Source: an uncultured Myxococcales bacterium (GTDB taxonomy: Bacteria > Myxococcota_A > UBA9042 > DTJE01). From it: a stretch of DNA of 64,000 nt. The notes beneath the pieces were generated by a model, which was not told the origin of the DNA, did not search any database, and saw nothing but the letters and a program-made list of their open reading frames with translations. The stretch lies in the NCBI GenBank assembly GCA_903847405.1, contig CAINDP010000044.1, positions 1 to 64,000 on the forward strand, given 5' to 3'. Below are positions 36,145 through 44,012 of this stretch, piece by piece; position 1 is the first letter of the stretch, and every line of letters starts with the position of its first letter. Both the position numbers and the translations under genes were made by a program.

Positions 36145-37230
36145 CTACAGGTTCCCGCGGCGCGCCTGCTCCACCTCGATCGCCTCGAAGAGGGTCTTGA
36201 ACGAGGTTCCGCCGAAGGTTTCGGCGCCCCGGCGCTCGATCAGTTCCAGGAACAGCGTCGGGCGGTCGGTCACCGGCCGGGTCCACGCCTGCAGCAGGCA
36301 GCCCTTGTCGTCGTGATCCACCAGGATGTTCAGGCGCTCCAGGGTGTCACGGTCCAGGTGGCATTGGCCGGCCAGTGCGCTGATCCGGTCGTAGTAGCCC
36401 TCGGGCACCGGAAGGAATTCCAGGCCGTTTTCCTTCATGGCCGTCGCGGTCTTCACGATGTCCCCGGTCGTCAGGGCCAGGTGCTGCACGCCCGCCGTCA
36501 TGTGGTAGTCCAGGAACTCCTGGACCTGGCTGCGCCGGCTGGCGACGGCAGGCTCGTTGATCGCGATGCGGATGCGCTGGTCCGGGCTGGTCACGATCTG
36601 GCTGTGCAGCGCGGTCCGGTCCGTCTGGACGTCCTTGCCCTCCCAGGTTTCCTGCGTGTGGAATCCCAGGATGTTTTCGTAGTACTCGACCCAGCGATCC
36701 AGTTGCCGGCCCTCGACGTTCACCGTGAAGTGGTCCAGGCCGGTCAGGCCCGAATCGTAGCCCGGGCGCTTGCGGGATTCGAAGCCGGGCAGGAACGGGC
36801 CGTCGTAGCCGCCGCGCGCCACGAAGGAGTGGACCGTGTCGCCGAAGGCCTTGATGGACGCGATGCGGACGGTGCCGTGGCTGTCCGACACGGCGCAGGG
36901 GCGCTGGACGAAGGTCGCGCCGCGCTTCTCCAGGACCTCGCAGACGCCGTCCAGATCCTCGACCTCGAAGGCCACATCCTTGACCGAATCGCCGTGCAGC
37001 GCCAAAAAGATGACGCGGGGGTCCTCGTGGGTCAAAGGCGACGTGATGACCAGGCGCAGGTCGCCCCGGGCCAGCGCATACGACGCGGATCCGGGGTTGC
37101 CCGTTTCGGGTCCCCGGTAGGCCACGAGGTCCAGGCCCAGGGCCTTCCGGCAGAAGAAGGACACCAGGCGGGCATTGCCCACGATCAGTTCCACATGGTG
37201 CACGCGTCGAATCGGGATGGGATGGGTCAT
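36145..37230 (-). CDS. hppD: 4-hydroxyphenylpyruvate dioxygenase
   Basis: A 361-residue Fe(II) dioxygenase that turns 4-hydroxyphenylpyruvate and O2 into homogentisate in tyrosine breakdown. Two VOC modules are visible. The iron ligands are His 167 (GLDHFTVNV), His 250 (GVQHLAL) and Glu 329 (FLELIERRG). Length and C-terminal GTSFKTLFEAIE match the family. No homogentisate dioxygenase gene is adjacent in this window. The gene needs oxygen, unlike the ferredoxin-dependent oxidoreductases nearby. The GGAGG ribosome site lies inside an inverted repeat (37237-37256). Confidence 0.95.
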   Translation of the reverse strand: MTHPIPIRRVHHVELIVGNARLVSFFCRKALGLDLVAYRGPETGNPGSASYALARGDLRLVITSPLTHEDPRVIFLALHGDSVKDVAFEVEDLDGVCEVLEKRGATFVQRPCAVSDSHGTVRIASIKAFGDTVHSFVARGGYDGPFLPGFESRKRPGYDSGLTGLDHFTVNVEGRQLDRWVEYYENILGFHTQETWEGKDVQTDRTALHSQIVTSPDQRIRIAINEPAVASRRSQVQEFLDYHMTAGVQHLALTTGDIVKTATAMKENGLEFLPVPEGYYDRISALAGQCHLDRDTLERLNILVDHDDKGCLLQAWTRPVTDRPTLFLELIERRGAETFGGTSFKTLFEAIEVEQARRGNL

Positions 37231-37236
37231 GGCAAC

Positions 37237-37256
37237 CTCCGTGGTACGTCACGGAG
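37237..37256 (-). promoter_or_regulatory. Inverted repeat covering the hppD ribosome binding site
   Basis: CTCCGTG (37237-37243) and CACGGAG (37250-37256) form a perfect 7-bp inverted repeat with a 6-base centre. In the mRNA the stem would hide the GGAG of the Shine-Dalgarno seven bases before the ATG. A TATACG box at 37272-37267 places transcription start just upstream. It could be an operator or a translational switch. Confidence 0.5.
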
Positions 37257-37302
37257 AAGTTTGGTCCGTATAGCGGCGTTGGCAAGGGGGGGGGCCGGAT
37301 GT

Positions 37303-37806
37303 CTACAGAACCTTGGCGGCCTTGATGGCGATGACCTGGGACGGGAAGGCCTCGCTGACGTTGTTGGAAGTCACGGGAACCGCAGCGATCGCGTCCACGA
37401 CGTCCATGCCCGCCGTCACGTGCGCGAACACGCAGTAGCCGAACCCGTCCGACGTCGGGGCCGTGTGGTCCAGGAACGTGTTGTCGATCAGGTTGATGAA
37501 GAACTGGGAAGTGGCGCTGTTGACGTCGCTGGTGCGGGCCATGGCCAGGGTGCCGCGCTTGTTCTTCAGGCCGTTGCCGGCCTCGTTCTGGATCGCCGCC
37601 TTGGTGGGCTTCTGGCGCCGGGCGACGTCGAAGCCGCCGCCCTGGGCCATGAAGTTCTTGATCACCCGGTGGAAGATGGTGCCGTTGTAGTAGCCGGAGT
37701 TCACGTACTCCAGGAAGTTCGCGGTCGTGATCGGGGCCTTGTCGGCATCCAGTTCGATCGTGATGTTGCCCTTGTTCGTTTCCAGCAGCACCTGCGGATT
37801 CGCCAT
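37303..37806 (-). CDS. Cyclophilin-type peptidyl-prolyl isomerase
   Basis: A 167-residue cytoplasmic cyclophilin, no signal peptide. It contains IELDADKAPITTANFLEYV, the active-site FHRVIKNFMAQGG (catalytic Arg), and the AMARTSDVNSATSQFFINL segment of PpiB-type enzymes. It catalyses proline cis/trans isomerisation during folding. ATG at 37806 follows an AAGGAGGA site. It lies 18 bases after the S46 peptidase stop and may be cotranscribed with it. Confidence 0.93.
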   Translation of the reverse strand: MANPQVLLETNKGNITIELDADKAPITTANFLEYVNSGYYNGTIFHRVIKNFMAQGGGFDVARRQKPTKAAIQNEAGNGLKNKRGTLAMARTSDVNSATSQFFINLIDNTFLDHTAPTSDGFGYCVFAHVTAGMDVVDAIAAVPVTSNNVSEAFPSQVIAIKAAKVL

Positions 37807-37824
37807 GAGTGTCCTCCTTGTCCT

Positions 37825-39861
37825 CTACTTCCTGAGTTCCTTGACCACCCGGTCCGCGCCATAGACCTTCTTCAACGTTTCCAGGATGGCGGCCGACGAC
37901 ACGGCCACCGTCCGGTTCACGGACTCATCGAACCAGAACGCGCCGCCCAGGGACTGCAGGTTCCCGTCGAACACCAGCCCGACCAGTTCCATCTTGCGGT
38001 TGAACACCGGGCTGCCGGAGTTCCCGCCGATGATGTCGTTCGTGGTCGCGATGTTGAACGGGGTCTTCAGGTCCAGGCGCTTCTTCGCGTCCAGCCACGT
38101 CTTCGGCAGGGCGAAGGGGTCCTTGCCCGTGTGGCGTTCAAAGGCCCCCGCGAGGGTCGTCACCGGATTGACCTTCTTCCCCTTTTCCAGGTAGCCCTTC
38201 ACCGCGCCGTACGACAGGCGCAGGCTGAACGTCGCGTCGGGGTACGTCTTCTTCCCCATGGCCTCGAAGTGGGCCTTCGCGATGATCTCGCTGTTCTTGC
38301 GGACGACCGAATCGACCTCGTCGTCGAAGCGCTTGCGCACGGCCCGGGCGTCGGGATCGACCAGGCGGGCCAGCACAATCATCGGGTCGTCGGACGCGTC
38401 CACCGCGGCCTTGCCCCCTTCCCACAGGGCCTTGCGCACGGCCACGTCGGCCAGTTTCGTGCCGCGCACCGCCGCCGTCGCCAGGCTCTCCGGGGACTCC
38501 TTGCCCAGGATGCGTCGGACGGTCGGATCGTCCGCGGTCAACAGTTCACGCAGCTTGGTCAGGCCGAACGACAGCCACGCCTCCTGGACGTCCGGATAGA
38601 TGGGCGCCGTGCTGAAGAGGCGCTGGGTCAGCGTGGGCAGGGACGAGTCGGTGTACTCGCGCAGGCGGGCCTCGTTGGGCTTCTCGCGCTCGGCCGTCCC
38701 GCGGACCAGCATGCGCGCGATGCCGAACAGATCGCTGGGGAAGGCGCCGCCGGCCTCCAGGAGGTAGTAGGCGTCATAGAAGTCCCGGAAGGTCGCTTCC
38801 GCACGCGCAATCGCGTCCCAGGCCCCCGCCTTTGCCGGGTCCTGCACGAACAGGCGCAGGGCACCCTCGTCGTCGACCTTGCGGCCGAACTGGACCGGGT
38901 CCAGCAGCGCCCGCCATTCGCCCAGGATCGCCTTGTACGAGTTCTCGACGAAGAACAGGCTTTCCTGGCTGGTGCGCCGGGCTTCGGGGGACTGCTTGCC
39001 GAACTGGGTCAGCATGCCGCGGGCCTCGGCCAGCCGTGCCAGGCGCGCCGGGAAGGCCACGTCGCGCAGGAAGGTCAGTTGCGCGATCGTCATCAGGCGC
39101 TGTGTGCGGCCGGGGTGGCCCGACACGAAGGTCAGGTCGCCTTCACGAGCGCCCTTCGGGTCCATCCGGAAGAAGTCCGGCGTCACCGCGGGCTTGCCGT
39201 TTTCGTAGACGCGCAGCAGCGACATGTCCAGGTCGTACCGGGGGAACGTGAAGTTGTCCGGGTCGCCGCCGAAGAAGGCGATGCGGAACTCGGGGGCCGC
39301 GACCAGGCGGACGTCCTGGTACCGCTTGTAGCGGTACAGGTGATAGGCGCCGCCGTGGTACAGGGTGACCACGTCGCAGCGCCACGTGCCGTCCTGGGCG
39401 CAGTCGTGCTCGATGCGCGACATCTCGGCCTTCTGTGCCAGGCCGAAGGCCGCGGCATCCTTGCCCGCCGTCGCGGCCGTCACGCGGTCGGTGACGTCCT
39501 GGATTTCGACCAACTGGTTGATCTCGATTTCCGGGCACTTCGCCTCGTCGCCGATCGCGGCCGCCACGAAGCCGTTCTCGCTGAGGTCCTTTTCCGCGGT
39601 GGACAACTGCTGGATGCACTCGGAAGCACAGTGGTGATTGGTCAGGACCAGGCCGCCGGCGGACACGAACGAACCGCTGCAGCCGCCGGCCAGCCGGACG
39701 GACGCCAGGCGCGCCCGGGTCAGCCATGCGGTGTCGGGCGCGAAGCCGTACTTCGCCTTGACCGCATCGGACGGAAAATCGTTGTACAGCCACATGCCTT
39801 CGTCGGCACGGGCGGGAAGGGCGGTGGCCACCAGGGCCGCGACGATCAGGAAACGCTTCAT
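37825..39861 (-). CDS. S46-family dipeptidyl-peptidase (DPP7/DPP11 type)
   Basis: A 678-residue periplasmic serine peptidase with a signal peptide ending near PARADEG. The catalytic His is in LTNHHCASE and the catalytic Ser in GGNSGSPVFN, with the intervening helical domain expected for S46 (about residues 270-550). The mature protein begins EGMWL, the typical S46 N-terminus that fixes the substrate amino end. Such enzymes release dipeptides from peptides and are associated with peptide-fermenting bacteria. This fits the amino-acid oxidation genes in the window. ATG at 39861 has GGAGG eight bases upstream. Confidence 0.9.
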   Translation of the reverse strand: MKRFLIVAALVATALPARADEGMWLYNDFPSDAVKAKYGFAPDTAWLTRARLASVRLAGGCSGSFVSAGGLVLTNHHCASECIQQLSTAEKDLSENGFVAAAIGDEAKCPEIEINQLVEIQDVTDRVTAATAGKDAAAFGLAQKAEMSRIEHDCAQDGTWRCDVVTLYHGGAYHLYRYKRYQDVRLVAAPEFRIAFFGGDPDNFTFPRYDLDMSLLRVYENGKPAVTPDFFRMDPKGAREGDLTFVSGHPGRTQRLMTIAQLTFLRDVAFPARLARLAEARGMLTQFGKQSPEARRTSQESLFFVENSYKAILGEWRALLDPVQFGRKVDDEGALRLFVQDPAKAGAWDAIARAEATFRDFYDAYYLLEAGGAFPSDLFGIARMLVRGTAEREKPNEARLREYTDSSLPTLTQRLFSTAPIYPDVQEAWLSFGLTKLRELLTADDPTVRRILGKESPESLATAAVRGTKLADVAVRKALWEGGKAAVDASDDPMIVLARLVDPDARAVRKRFDDEVDSVVRKNSEIIAKAHFEAMGKKTYPDATFSLRLSYGAVKGYLEKGKKVNPVTTLAGAFERHTGKDPFALPKTWLDAKKRLDLKTPFNIATTNDIIGGNSGSPVFNRKMELVGLVFDGNLQSLGGAFWFDESVNRTVAVSSAAILETLKKVYGADRVVKELRK

Positions 39862-39889
39862 CCGGGGATCCTCCAGATTCGGACGGCGG

Positions 39890-39919
39890 ACTCTAGCGCG
39901 AGGCCGGGGGTGGGGGCAA
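39890..39919 (-). promoter_or_regulatory. Candidate promoter of the S46 peptidase gene
   Basis: On the minus strand TTGCCC (39919-39914) and TAGAGT (39895-39890) are 18 bp apart, with transcription starting near 39882 and a leader of about 20 nt. Confidence 0.45.
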
Positions 39920-39925
39920 GTGTTC

Positions 39926-39993
39926 CCCGGGCGCGGAGGCGCAGGCGATGGGTTTCCGAAGGAAACTCTCGCCGGAGACGAAGCCGACTCGGG
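39926..39993 (+). repeat. Structured repeat, type A, copy 1
   Basis: A 68-bp element bounded by CCCGGG and CTCGGG. Inside, GGCGA pairs with TCGCC and GTTTCC with GGAAAC around the loop GAA. Further copies of the same 68-bp form are at 58616 and 63931. Its flank CGATTCAATG contains the stop codon of the minus-strand small protein gene. Confidence 0.85.
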
Positions 39994-39998
39994 GCGAT

Positions 39999-40505
39999 TC
40001 AATGGGACCCGGGCGCGGGGCCGTCAGGGAGGGTGTCGGCAGGTTCGTCGAGGTCGGCAGGCAGGTCTGGTACGGCCGCTTCGTCCAGCGGCACGTCGGG
40101 CAGCGACCCCATGTCGGTGCCGCCGATGCCGCCGAGGTCGGGGTACGTGAAAGGCGCGTCCAGCGGCACGTCGGGCGCTTCACCGACGTCGCGGCCGGCC
40201 AGGTCACCCGGGCCCATCGGTACGTCCGGGAGCACGCCTACGTCGGCGCCGCCGATCTCCGGGTAGGTCCAGGGCGCGTCCATCGGGACGTCCGGGGACT
40301 GCCCGTAGTCCGAGCCTGCGAGCTGCGCGATGTCCCTTGCCGCCGTCGCGTCGCACCCCGTGATGCCGCCGGCCAGCGCCACGACGGCGCCGCCCGCGAC
40401 CACGGCACGGCGTCCCGACCACAGGGCCAGATCCAGCAGCGACGGGTAGGCCGGCGCGACGGGTGCCGGGCGTGACGGATCGGGCGGGTTCGACGAACGC
40501 TTCAT
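39999..40505 (-). CDS. Small repeat protein next to radical SAM gene; candidate modified peptide precursor or lipoprotein
   Basis: A 168-residue protein. Residues 1-30 are Pro-rich. A twin-arginine-like SGRRAVVAGG begins a hydrophobic run (31-50) that ends in GITGC, a possible lipobox at Cys 51. The remaining 117 residues are acidic and Pro/Gly-rich with two imperfect repeats: PDVPMDAPWTYPEIGG (71-86) and PDVPLDAPFTYPDLGG (111-126), each followed by a shorter LPDVP unit at 93-97 and 135-139. It lies 65 bases downstream of a radical SAM/SPASM gene and two ABC exporter genes on the same strand. It may be a substrate of that enzyme, or simply another spacer-rich lipoprotein like its relatives in this window. 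Confidence 0.6.
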   Translation of the reverse strand: MKRSSNPPDPSRPAPVAPAYPSLLDLALWSGRRAVVAGGAVVALAGGITGCDATAARDIAQLAGSDYGQSPDVPMDAPWTYPEIGGADVGVLPDVPMGPGDLAGRDVGEAPDVPLDAPFTYPDLGGIGGTDMGSLPDVPLDEAAVPDLPADLDEPADTLPDGPAPGSH

Positions 40506-40570
40506 GACGCTTTCTCCCGGGACGGAAGGCATCGTACGGAAACGGGGGGGAAGGATGCAAGCCCGCGTTC

Positions 40571-41755
40571 TCAGGAGGTCACAAGATTTGCCGGTCCCTC
40601 CCCCGCCCGGTCGGTTTCGTCGAACAGCCCGTCCGGGTCCAGCCCGCGGCAGGCCAGCGCGGACAGCGCGTCGGGGCTGCCGTAGAAGCGGCGCCGGAAG
40701 GTCGCGTTGCCCTCGGCGAACAGCGGTTCCGCCAGTCGGTCCGCCGCGGCGATCAGGACCTCCTCCAGGCGGCACAACCCTTCCGGGAAGGCGTCGATCC
40801 GTCCTGTCAGCGCCCAGCGGATGCAGGACCCGCCGAACGAACAACGGTGGGCGATCGCGCAGGTCCGGCACCGCACCGGGGTGCCGTCGTGGCATCCCAG
40901 AAAGCGTGCCCGGGCCGCGGAATCGAAGCCGGTGTCGATGTGCCCGATGACGCAGCCGGTGCCGTCGTCCGCGCCCACCATGCGATCGCACGGATACATC
41001 CTTCCCGACGGCGCCACGACGAACTGCCCGCGGCCGCAGGCGCAACGCGTGATGCGGACCAGGCGATGCAGGACGTGCCGGGCGATTTTGGCGTCCAGGA
41101 TCGGAACGCTGACGGGCCGCCCCGCCCGGTACGTGTCGGCGACCGCGTCGGCCACCTCGCCCAGGGAAATCGCCAGGGCCGCGACCGCCGCATCGTCCCA
41201 GGCCGCGTTGTAGTCCAGGGCCAGGTGATGCCGGCGCACCCCCAGCGACGTGACGTGGTCGAAGCAGGCGCGCACCCGGGCTGCCTGCGACGGCCCCACG
41301 ACCGTGATGACCGGCAGGTCCGGCATGCGGGGCAGCAGGGCGCGCAGGTTCGCGACGACGACCGCGTGGGATCCGGAACCGCCGGCGAACGGGCGGGCGC
41401 GATCGTGCACGTCCGCCGGGCCGTCCAGGCTGATCGCCACGCGAAACCGCCGTCCGACCACGAAGTCCGCCCGCATCCCCGACAGCAGCGTCCCGTTCGT
41501 GGTCATGCGGTACCGCACCGGCCGACCCGTATCCCGGGACGCCGCATCGCACCGCTCCACGGCGGCGACGATGGAATCGAACGCCAGCAGCGGTTCGCCC
41601 CCGAAGAACGCGATGTCCACGGGCCCCGCGCCTTCCCGGAAGGCCAGGTCCACCGCGCGCTCCATCACGTCCTGCGGCATCGCGCGGGCGAACGGGGCGC
41701 CGTTGTAGCAGTAGGTGCAGTGGAGGTTGCAGGCGTGCGTGAGGAAGAGTTCCAC
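40571..41755 (-). CDS. Radical SAM/SPASM enzyme, peptide-maturase type
   Basis: A 394-residue enzyme. The radical SAM cluster motif is CNLHCTYC (Cys 9, 13, 16), beginning right at the N-terminus as in many peptide maturases. FFGGEPLL binds SAM and TTNGTLL follows. The C-terminal SPASM region shows CACGRG, YPCDRMVG, CVIGHI and the cluster CHDGTPVRCRTCAIAHRCSFGGSC, enough ligands for one or two auxiliary [4Fe-4S] clusters. The family includes anaerobic sulfatase maturases and RiPP enzymes; no sulfatase is encoded here. It starts at GTG with no clear ribosome site, 34 bases after the ABC permease gene. Confidence 0.88.
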   Translation of the reverse strand: MELFLTHACNLHCTYCYNGAPFARAMPQDVMERAVDLAFREGAGPVDIAFFGGEPLLAFDSIVAAVERCDAASRDTGRPVRYRMTTNGTLLSGMRADFVVGRRFRVAISLDGPADVHDRARPFAGGSGSHAVVVANLRALLPRMPDLPVITVVGPSQAARVRACFDHVTSLGVRRHHLALDYNAAWDDAAVAALAISLGEVADAVADTYRAGRPVSVPILDAKIARHVLHRLVRITRCACGRGQFVVAPSGRMYPCDRMVGADDGTGCVIGHIDTGFDSAARARFLGCHDGTPVRCRTCAIAHRCSFGGSCIRWALTGRIDAFPEGLCRLEEVLIAAADRLAEPLFAEGNATFRRRFYGSPDALSALACRGLDPDGLFDETDRAGEGPANLVTS

Positions 41756-41789
41756 GGGGGGATTGTACGCGTTTCCCGTGACCGGAGCG

Positions 41790-42908
41790 TCAGGTCCAGC
41801 GGAACCAGCGCAGCCCGACGGTCAGGGTCAGCAGCGCGCCGCCGGTCAGGGCCAGCAGCGGCAGGGCCACGTCCCCCAGGCCCGCGCCCTCGTTGATCAC
41901 CGCGCGAAGCCCATCGTTCAACAAGGTCAAGGGCAGCGGCCGGATGAACGTCTGCATCCAGTCCGGGAAGTGGGACGCGCTGAAGAACACGCCGGACAGC
42001 ACGAACATGGGCAGCATGATGATGTTCATCAGGCCCGACACCGTTTCGGTGGACGTCGTCCGGGAGGCGGCCACCAGGCCCAGGCCCGCGAAGGCCATGG
42101 CGCCGGCGATGGACAGCAGTGCGGCGGCCAGGATCGATCCCTGGAACTGCACGTCGAAGACCGGCACCGCGAAGGCCAGGATCGCCGCGACCTCGGTCAC
42201 CAGGAACACCATCCGGGCGATCAGGAACGAGCCCACGAAGTGCGACCGCTTCATGGGCGTGGCCGCCAGGCGCTTCAACAGTTTGCGCTTGCGGGCCTCG
42301 ACCAGGGCGTAGCCGATGCCCCACATGCTGGACGACATGACGTTCATGCCGATCAGTCCCGGGATCAGGAAGTCGATATAGCGCGACCCGGGGGCCTGGA
42401 CGAGGTCGGTGCGGGTCGCAACGGCATCCTTCCGGCCCGCCGCGCGCTGCAGCAGGTCGTCCACGCGGCGGCGCGTCGCATCGGCCTCGGGGTTGGTCGG
42501 GTCGAACAGGAAGCGGGCCTCGTCGTCCCCGCCCACGGCCAGGACGATCCGCGCGCCCTGGAAGCGGCGGCGGGCTTCGTCCTCGGACACCGCCACGACG
42601 CCCAGGGCCGGGTCCTGCTGCAGGACCTCGACGCGCGCGGCCTGGCGGGGACCGTCCAGTACGGCGATCGGGATGGCCTTCGGGTCGGTGCCGCCGCTGA
42701 AGGCGACGCCCAGGGCCAGGGCCAGCACGGTCGGGAAGCCGTACGTCCAGAAGATGGCGGCCGGCTCGCGGAAGAACTCCCGCAGGCGCGCCAGGACCAG
42801 TTCCCACAGCGGGCTCCAGATGCGGGCCGGGGGCGTGGGGACGGCAGGCGTTGGGACCGGCGTCGCCGCGTCGGGGGTGATGGGAGGTTCCTGGGTCCCC
42901 GGGCTCAT
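41790..42908 (-). CDS. ABC-2 type exporter permease
   Basis: A 372-residue permease. A Pro-rich cytoplasmic N-terminus (about 30 residues) leads to a first helix, a large extracytoplasmic loop (about 120 residues, as in the YhhJ/DrrB-like ABC-2 class) and five further helices in the C-terminal half, ending in a final helix. The start overlaps the ATPase stop in an ATGA arrangement. With the ATPase it forms an exporter whose cargo is not evident. Its placement directly before the radical SAM gene suggests export of a modified product, but this is inference. Confidence 0.87.
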   Translation of the reverse strand: MSPGTQEPPITPDAATPVPTPAVPTPPARIWSPLWELVLARLREFFREPAAIFWTYGFPTVLALALGVAFSGGTDPKAIPIAVLDGPRQAARVEVLQQDPALGVVAVSEDEARRRFQGARIVLAVGGDDEARFLFDPTNPEADATRRRVDDLLQRAAGRKDAVATRTDLVQAPGSRYIDFLIPGLIGMNVMSSSMWGIGYALVEARKRKLLKRLAATPMKRSHFVGSFLIARMVFLVTEVAAILAFAVPVFDVQFQGSILAAALLSIAGAMAFAGLGLVAASRTTSTETVSGLMNIIMLPMFVLSGVFFSASHFPDWMQTFIRPLPLTLLNDGLRAVINEGAGLGDVALPLLALTGGALLTLTVGLRWFRWT

Positions 42909-43828
42909 GCATCCCCCCGCAGCGTTCGCCCGGTCAGCACCACGAACACGTCGTCCAGCGACGCCTGGTGGGTGGACAGGGCGGTCAGGTTCGCGCCGCT
43001 GCGCTGCAGGCGATCCAGCAGCGCCGGCACGGCTTCGTGGGCGGCGTCGACCGTCAGGCGCCAGCGATCCAGCACCTGGCGCACCTCCCGCACGCCGGGC
43101 AGCCCCTCCAGCGCCTCGGCCGTCATTTCCGGAACGGAACCGAACTCCAGGACCTGGGAGCCGCCCACGCGACCGATCAGTTCCGCGGGCGTGCCCAGGG
43201 CGATCACCTTGCCCTTGTCCACGATCGCGACCCGGTGGCACAGGCGCTCGGCCTCCTCCATGTAGTGCGTGGTCAGCAGGCACGTCTTGCCCCGGCGCAC
43301 CACGTTGCCCACGACCTCCCAGAGGTCGCGCCGGGCCTGGGGATCCAGGCCCGTGGTGGGCTCGTCCAGGAACAGGAGGTCGGGATCGCCGACCAGGGCG
43401 CACGCGATGGCCAGGCGCTGCTTCTGGCCGCCGGACAGCTTCATGACCCAGTCGTCCTTCTTGTCCGTCAGGGCGACGGTCGCCAGGACCTCGTCGGGGT
43501 CCACGCCGTGGTCGTGGAAGGAACGGAACAGGATGACGATTTCGCGCACGGTCAGGCGGTCCGCCAGGGTCGTTTCCTGCAGGGCGATGCCCAGGCGCTG
43601 GCGCAGGGCGTTGGCGTCGCCGTTCCAGGTCTGGCCCAGCACGCGGACCACGCCGGAGGTCGGTTCCAGCAGGCCCTCCAGGATTTCCACCGTGGTCGTC
43701 TTGCCGGCGCCGTTGGGCCCCAGCAGGCCGAAGCATTCGCCCTCGGACACCTCGAGGTCGATGCCGTTGACGGCCGTCACCTCGCCGTACTTGTGGACCA
43801 GGTTGTGCACTTCGATGGCCAGGGGCAC
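42905..43828 (-). CDS. ABC exporter ATP-binding protein
   Basis: A 307-residue ATPase. Walker A is GPNGAGKTT, the signature LSGGQKQR and Walker B LLFLDEPTTGLD, with the H-loop LLTTHYMEEAERL; all are intact. The C-terminal extension of about 80 residues is typical of the DrrA/CcmA-type multidrug or lipid exporter group. I chose the GTG at 43828, which has GGAG seven bases upstream and starts the family's N-terminus. An ATG at 43873 has no ribosome site. Confidence 0.92.
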   Translation of the reverse strand: MPLAIEVHNLVHKYGEVTAVNGIDLEVSEGECFGLLGPNGAGKTTTVEILEGLLEPTSGVVRVLGQTWNGDANALRQRLGIALQETTLADRLTVREIVILFRSFHDHGVDPDEVLATVALTDKKDDWVMKLSGGQKQRLAIACALVGDPDLLFLDEPTTGLDPQARRDLWEVVGNVVRRGKTCLLTTHYMEEAERLCHRVAIVDKGKVIALGTPAELIGRVGGSQVLEFGSVPEMTAEALEGLPGVREVRQVLDRWRLTVDAAHEAVPALLDRLQRSGANLTALSTHQASLDDVFVVLTGRTLRGDA

Positions 43829-43922
43829 GACGCGACTCCGCTGGGGGCGGCGGCCGGACGATCCGGCGGCCACGCCAGCAAGGTAAGTCGCACGCGGGGG
43901 GAAGGGAAGGGCAAACGGGGGA

Positions 43923-43952
43923 TTGATTTTGCGACCCCAACGTCCCTAGACT
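43923..43952 (+). promoter_or_regulatory. Candidate promoter of the 638-residue lipoprotein
   Basis: TTGATT (43923-43928) and TAGACT (43947-43952), 18 bp apart, sit about 60 bases before the start codon. Confidence 0.5.
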
Positions 43953-44012
43953 CTGCGCGGGCGGGAGGGCCGACGCGGTCGCCTCCGTTCAACCCCTGAC
44001 CCGGAGGTCCCC

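Noticed and set aside
39899..40002. Longer N-terminus for the S46 peptidase, starting near 40002
   Set aside because: It would read through the structured repeat and the promoter, and the signal peptide begins at the ATG at 39861.
36133..40266. Open frame of about 1,380 codons on the plus strand
   Set aside because: Antisense to hppD, cyclophilin and the S46 peptidase, which all have clear motifs.
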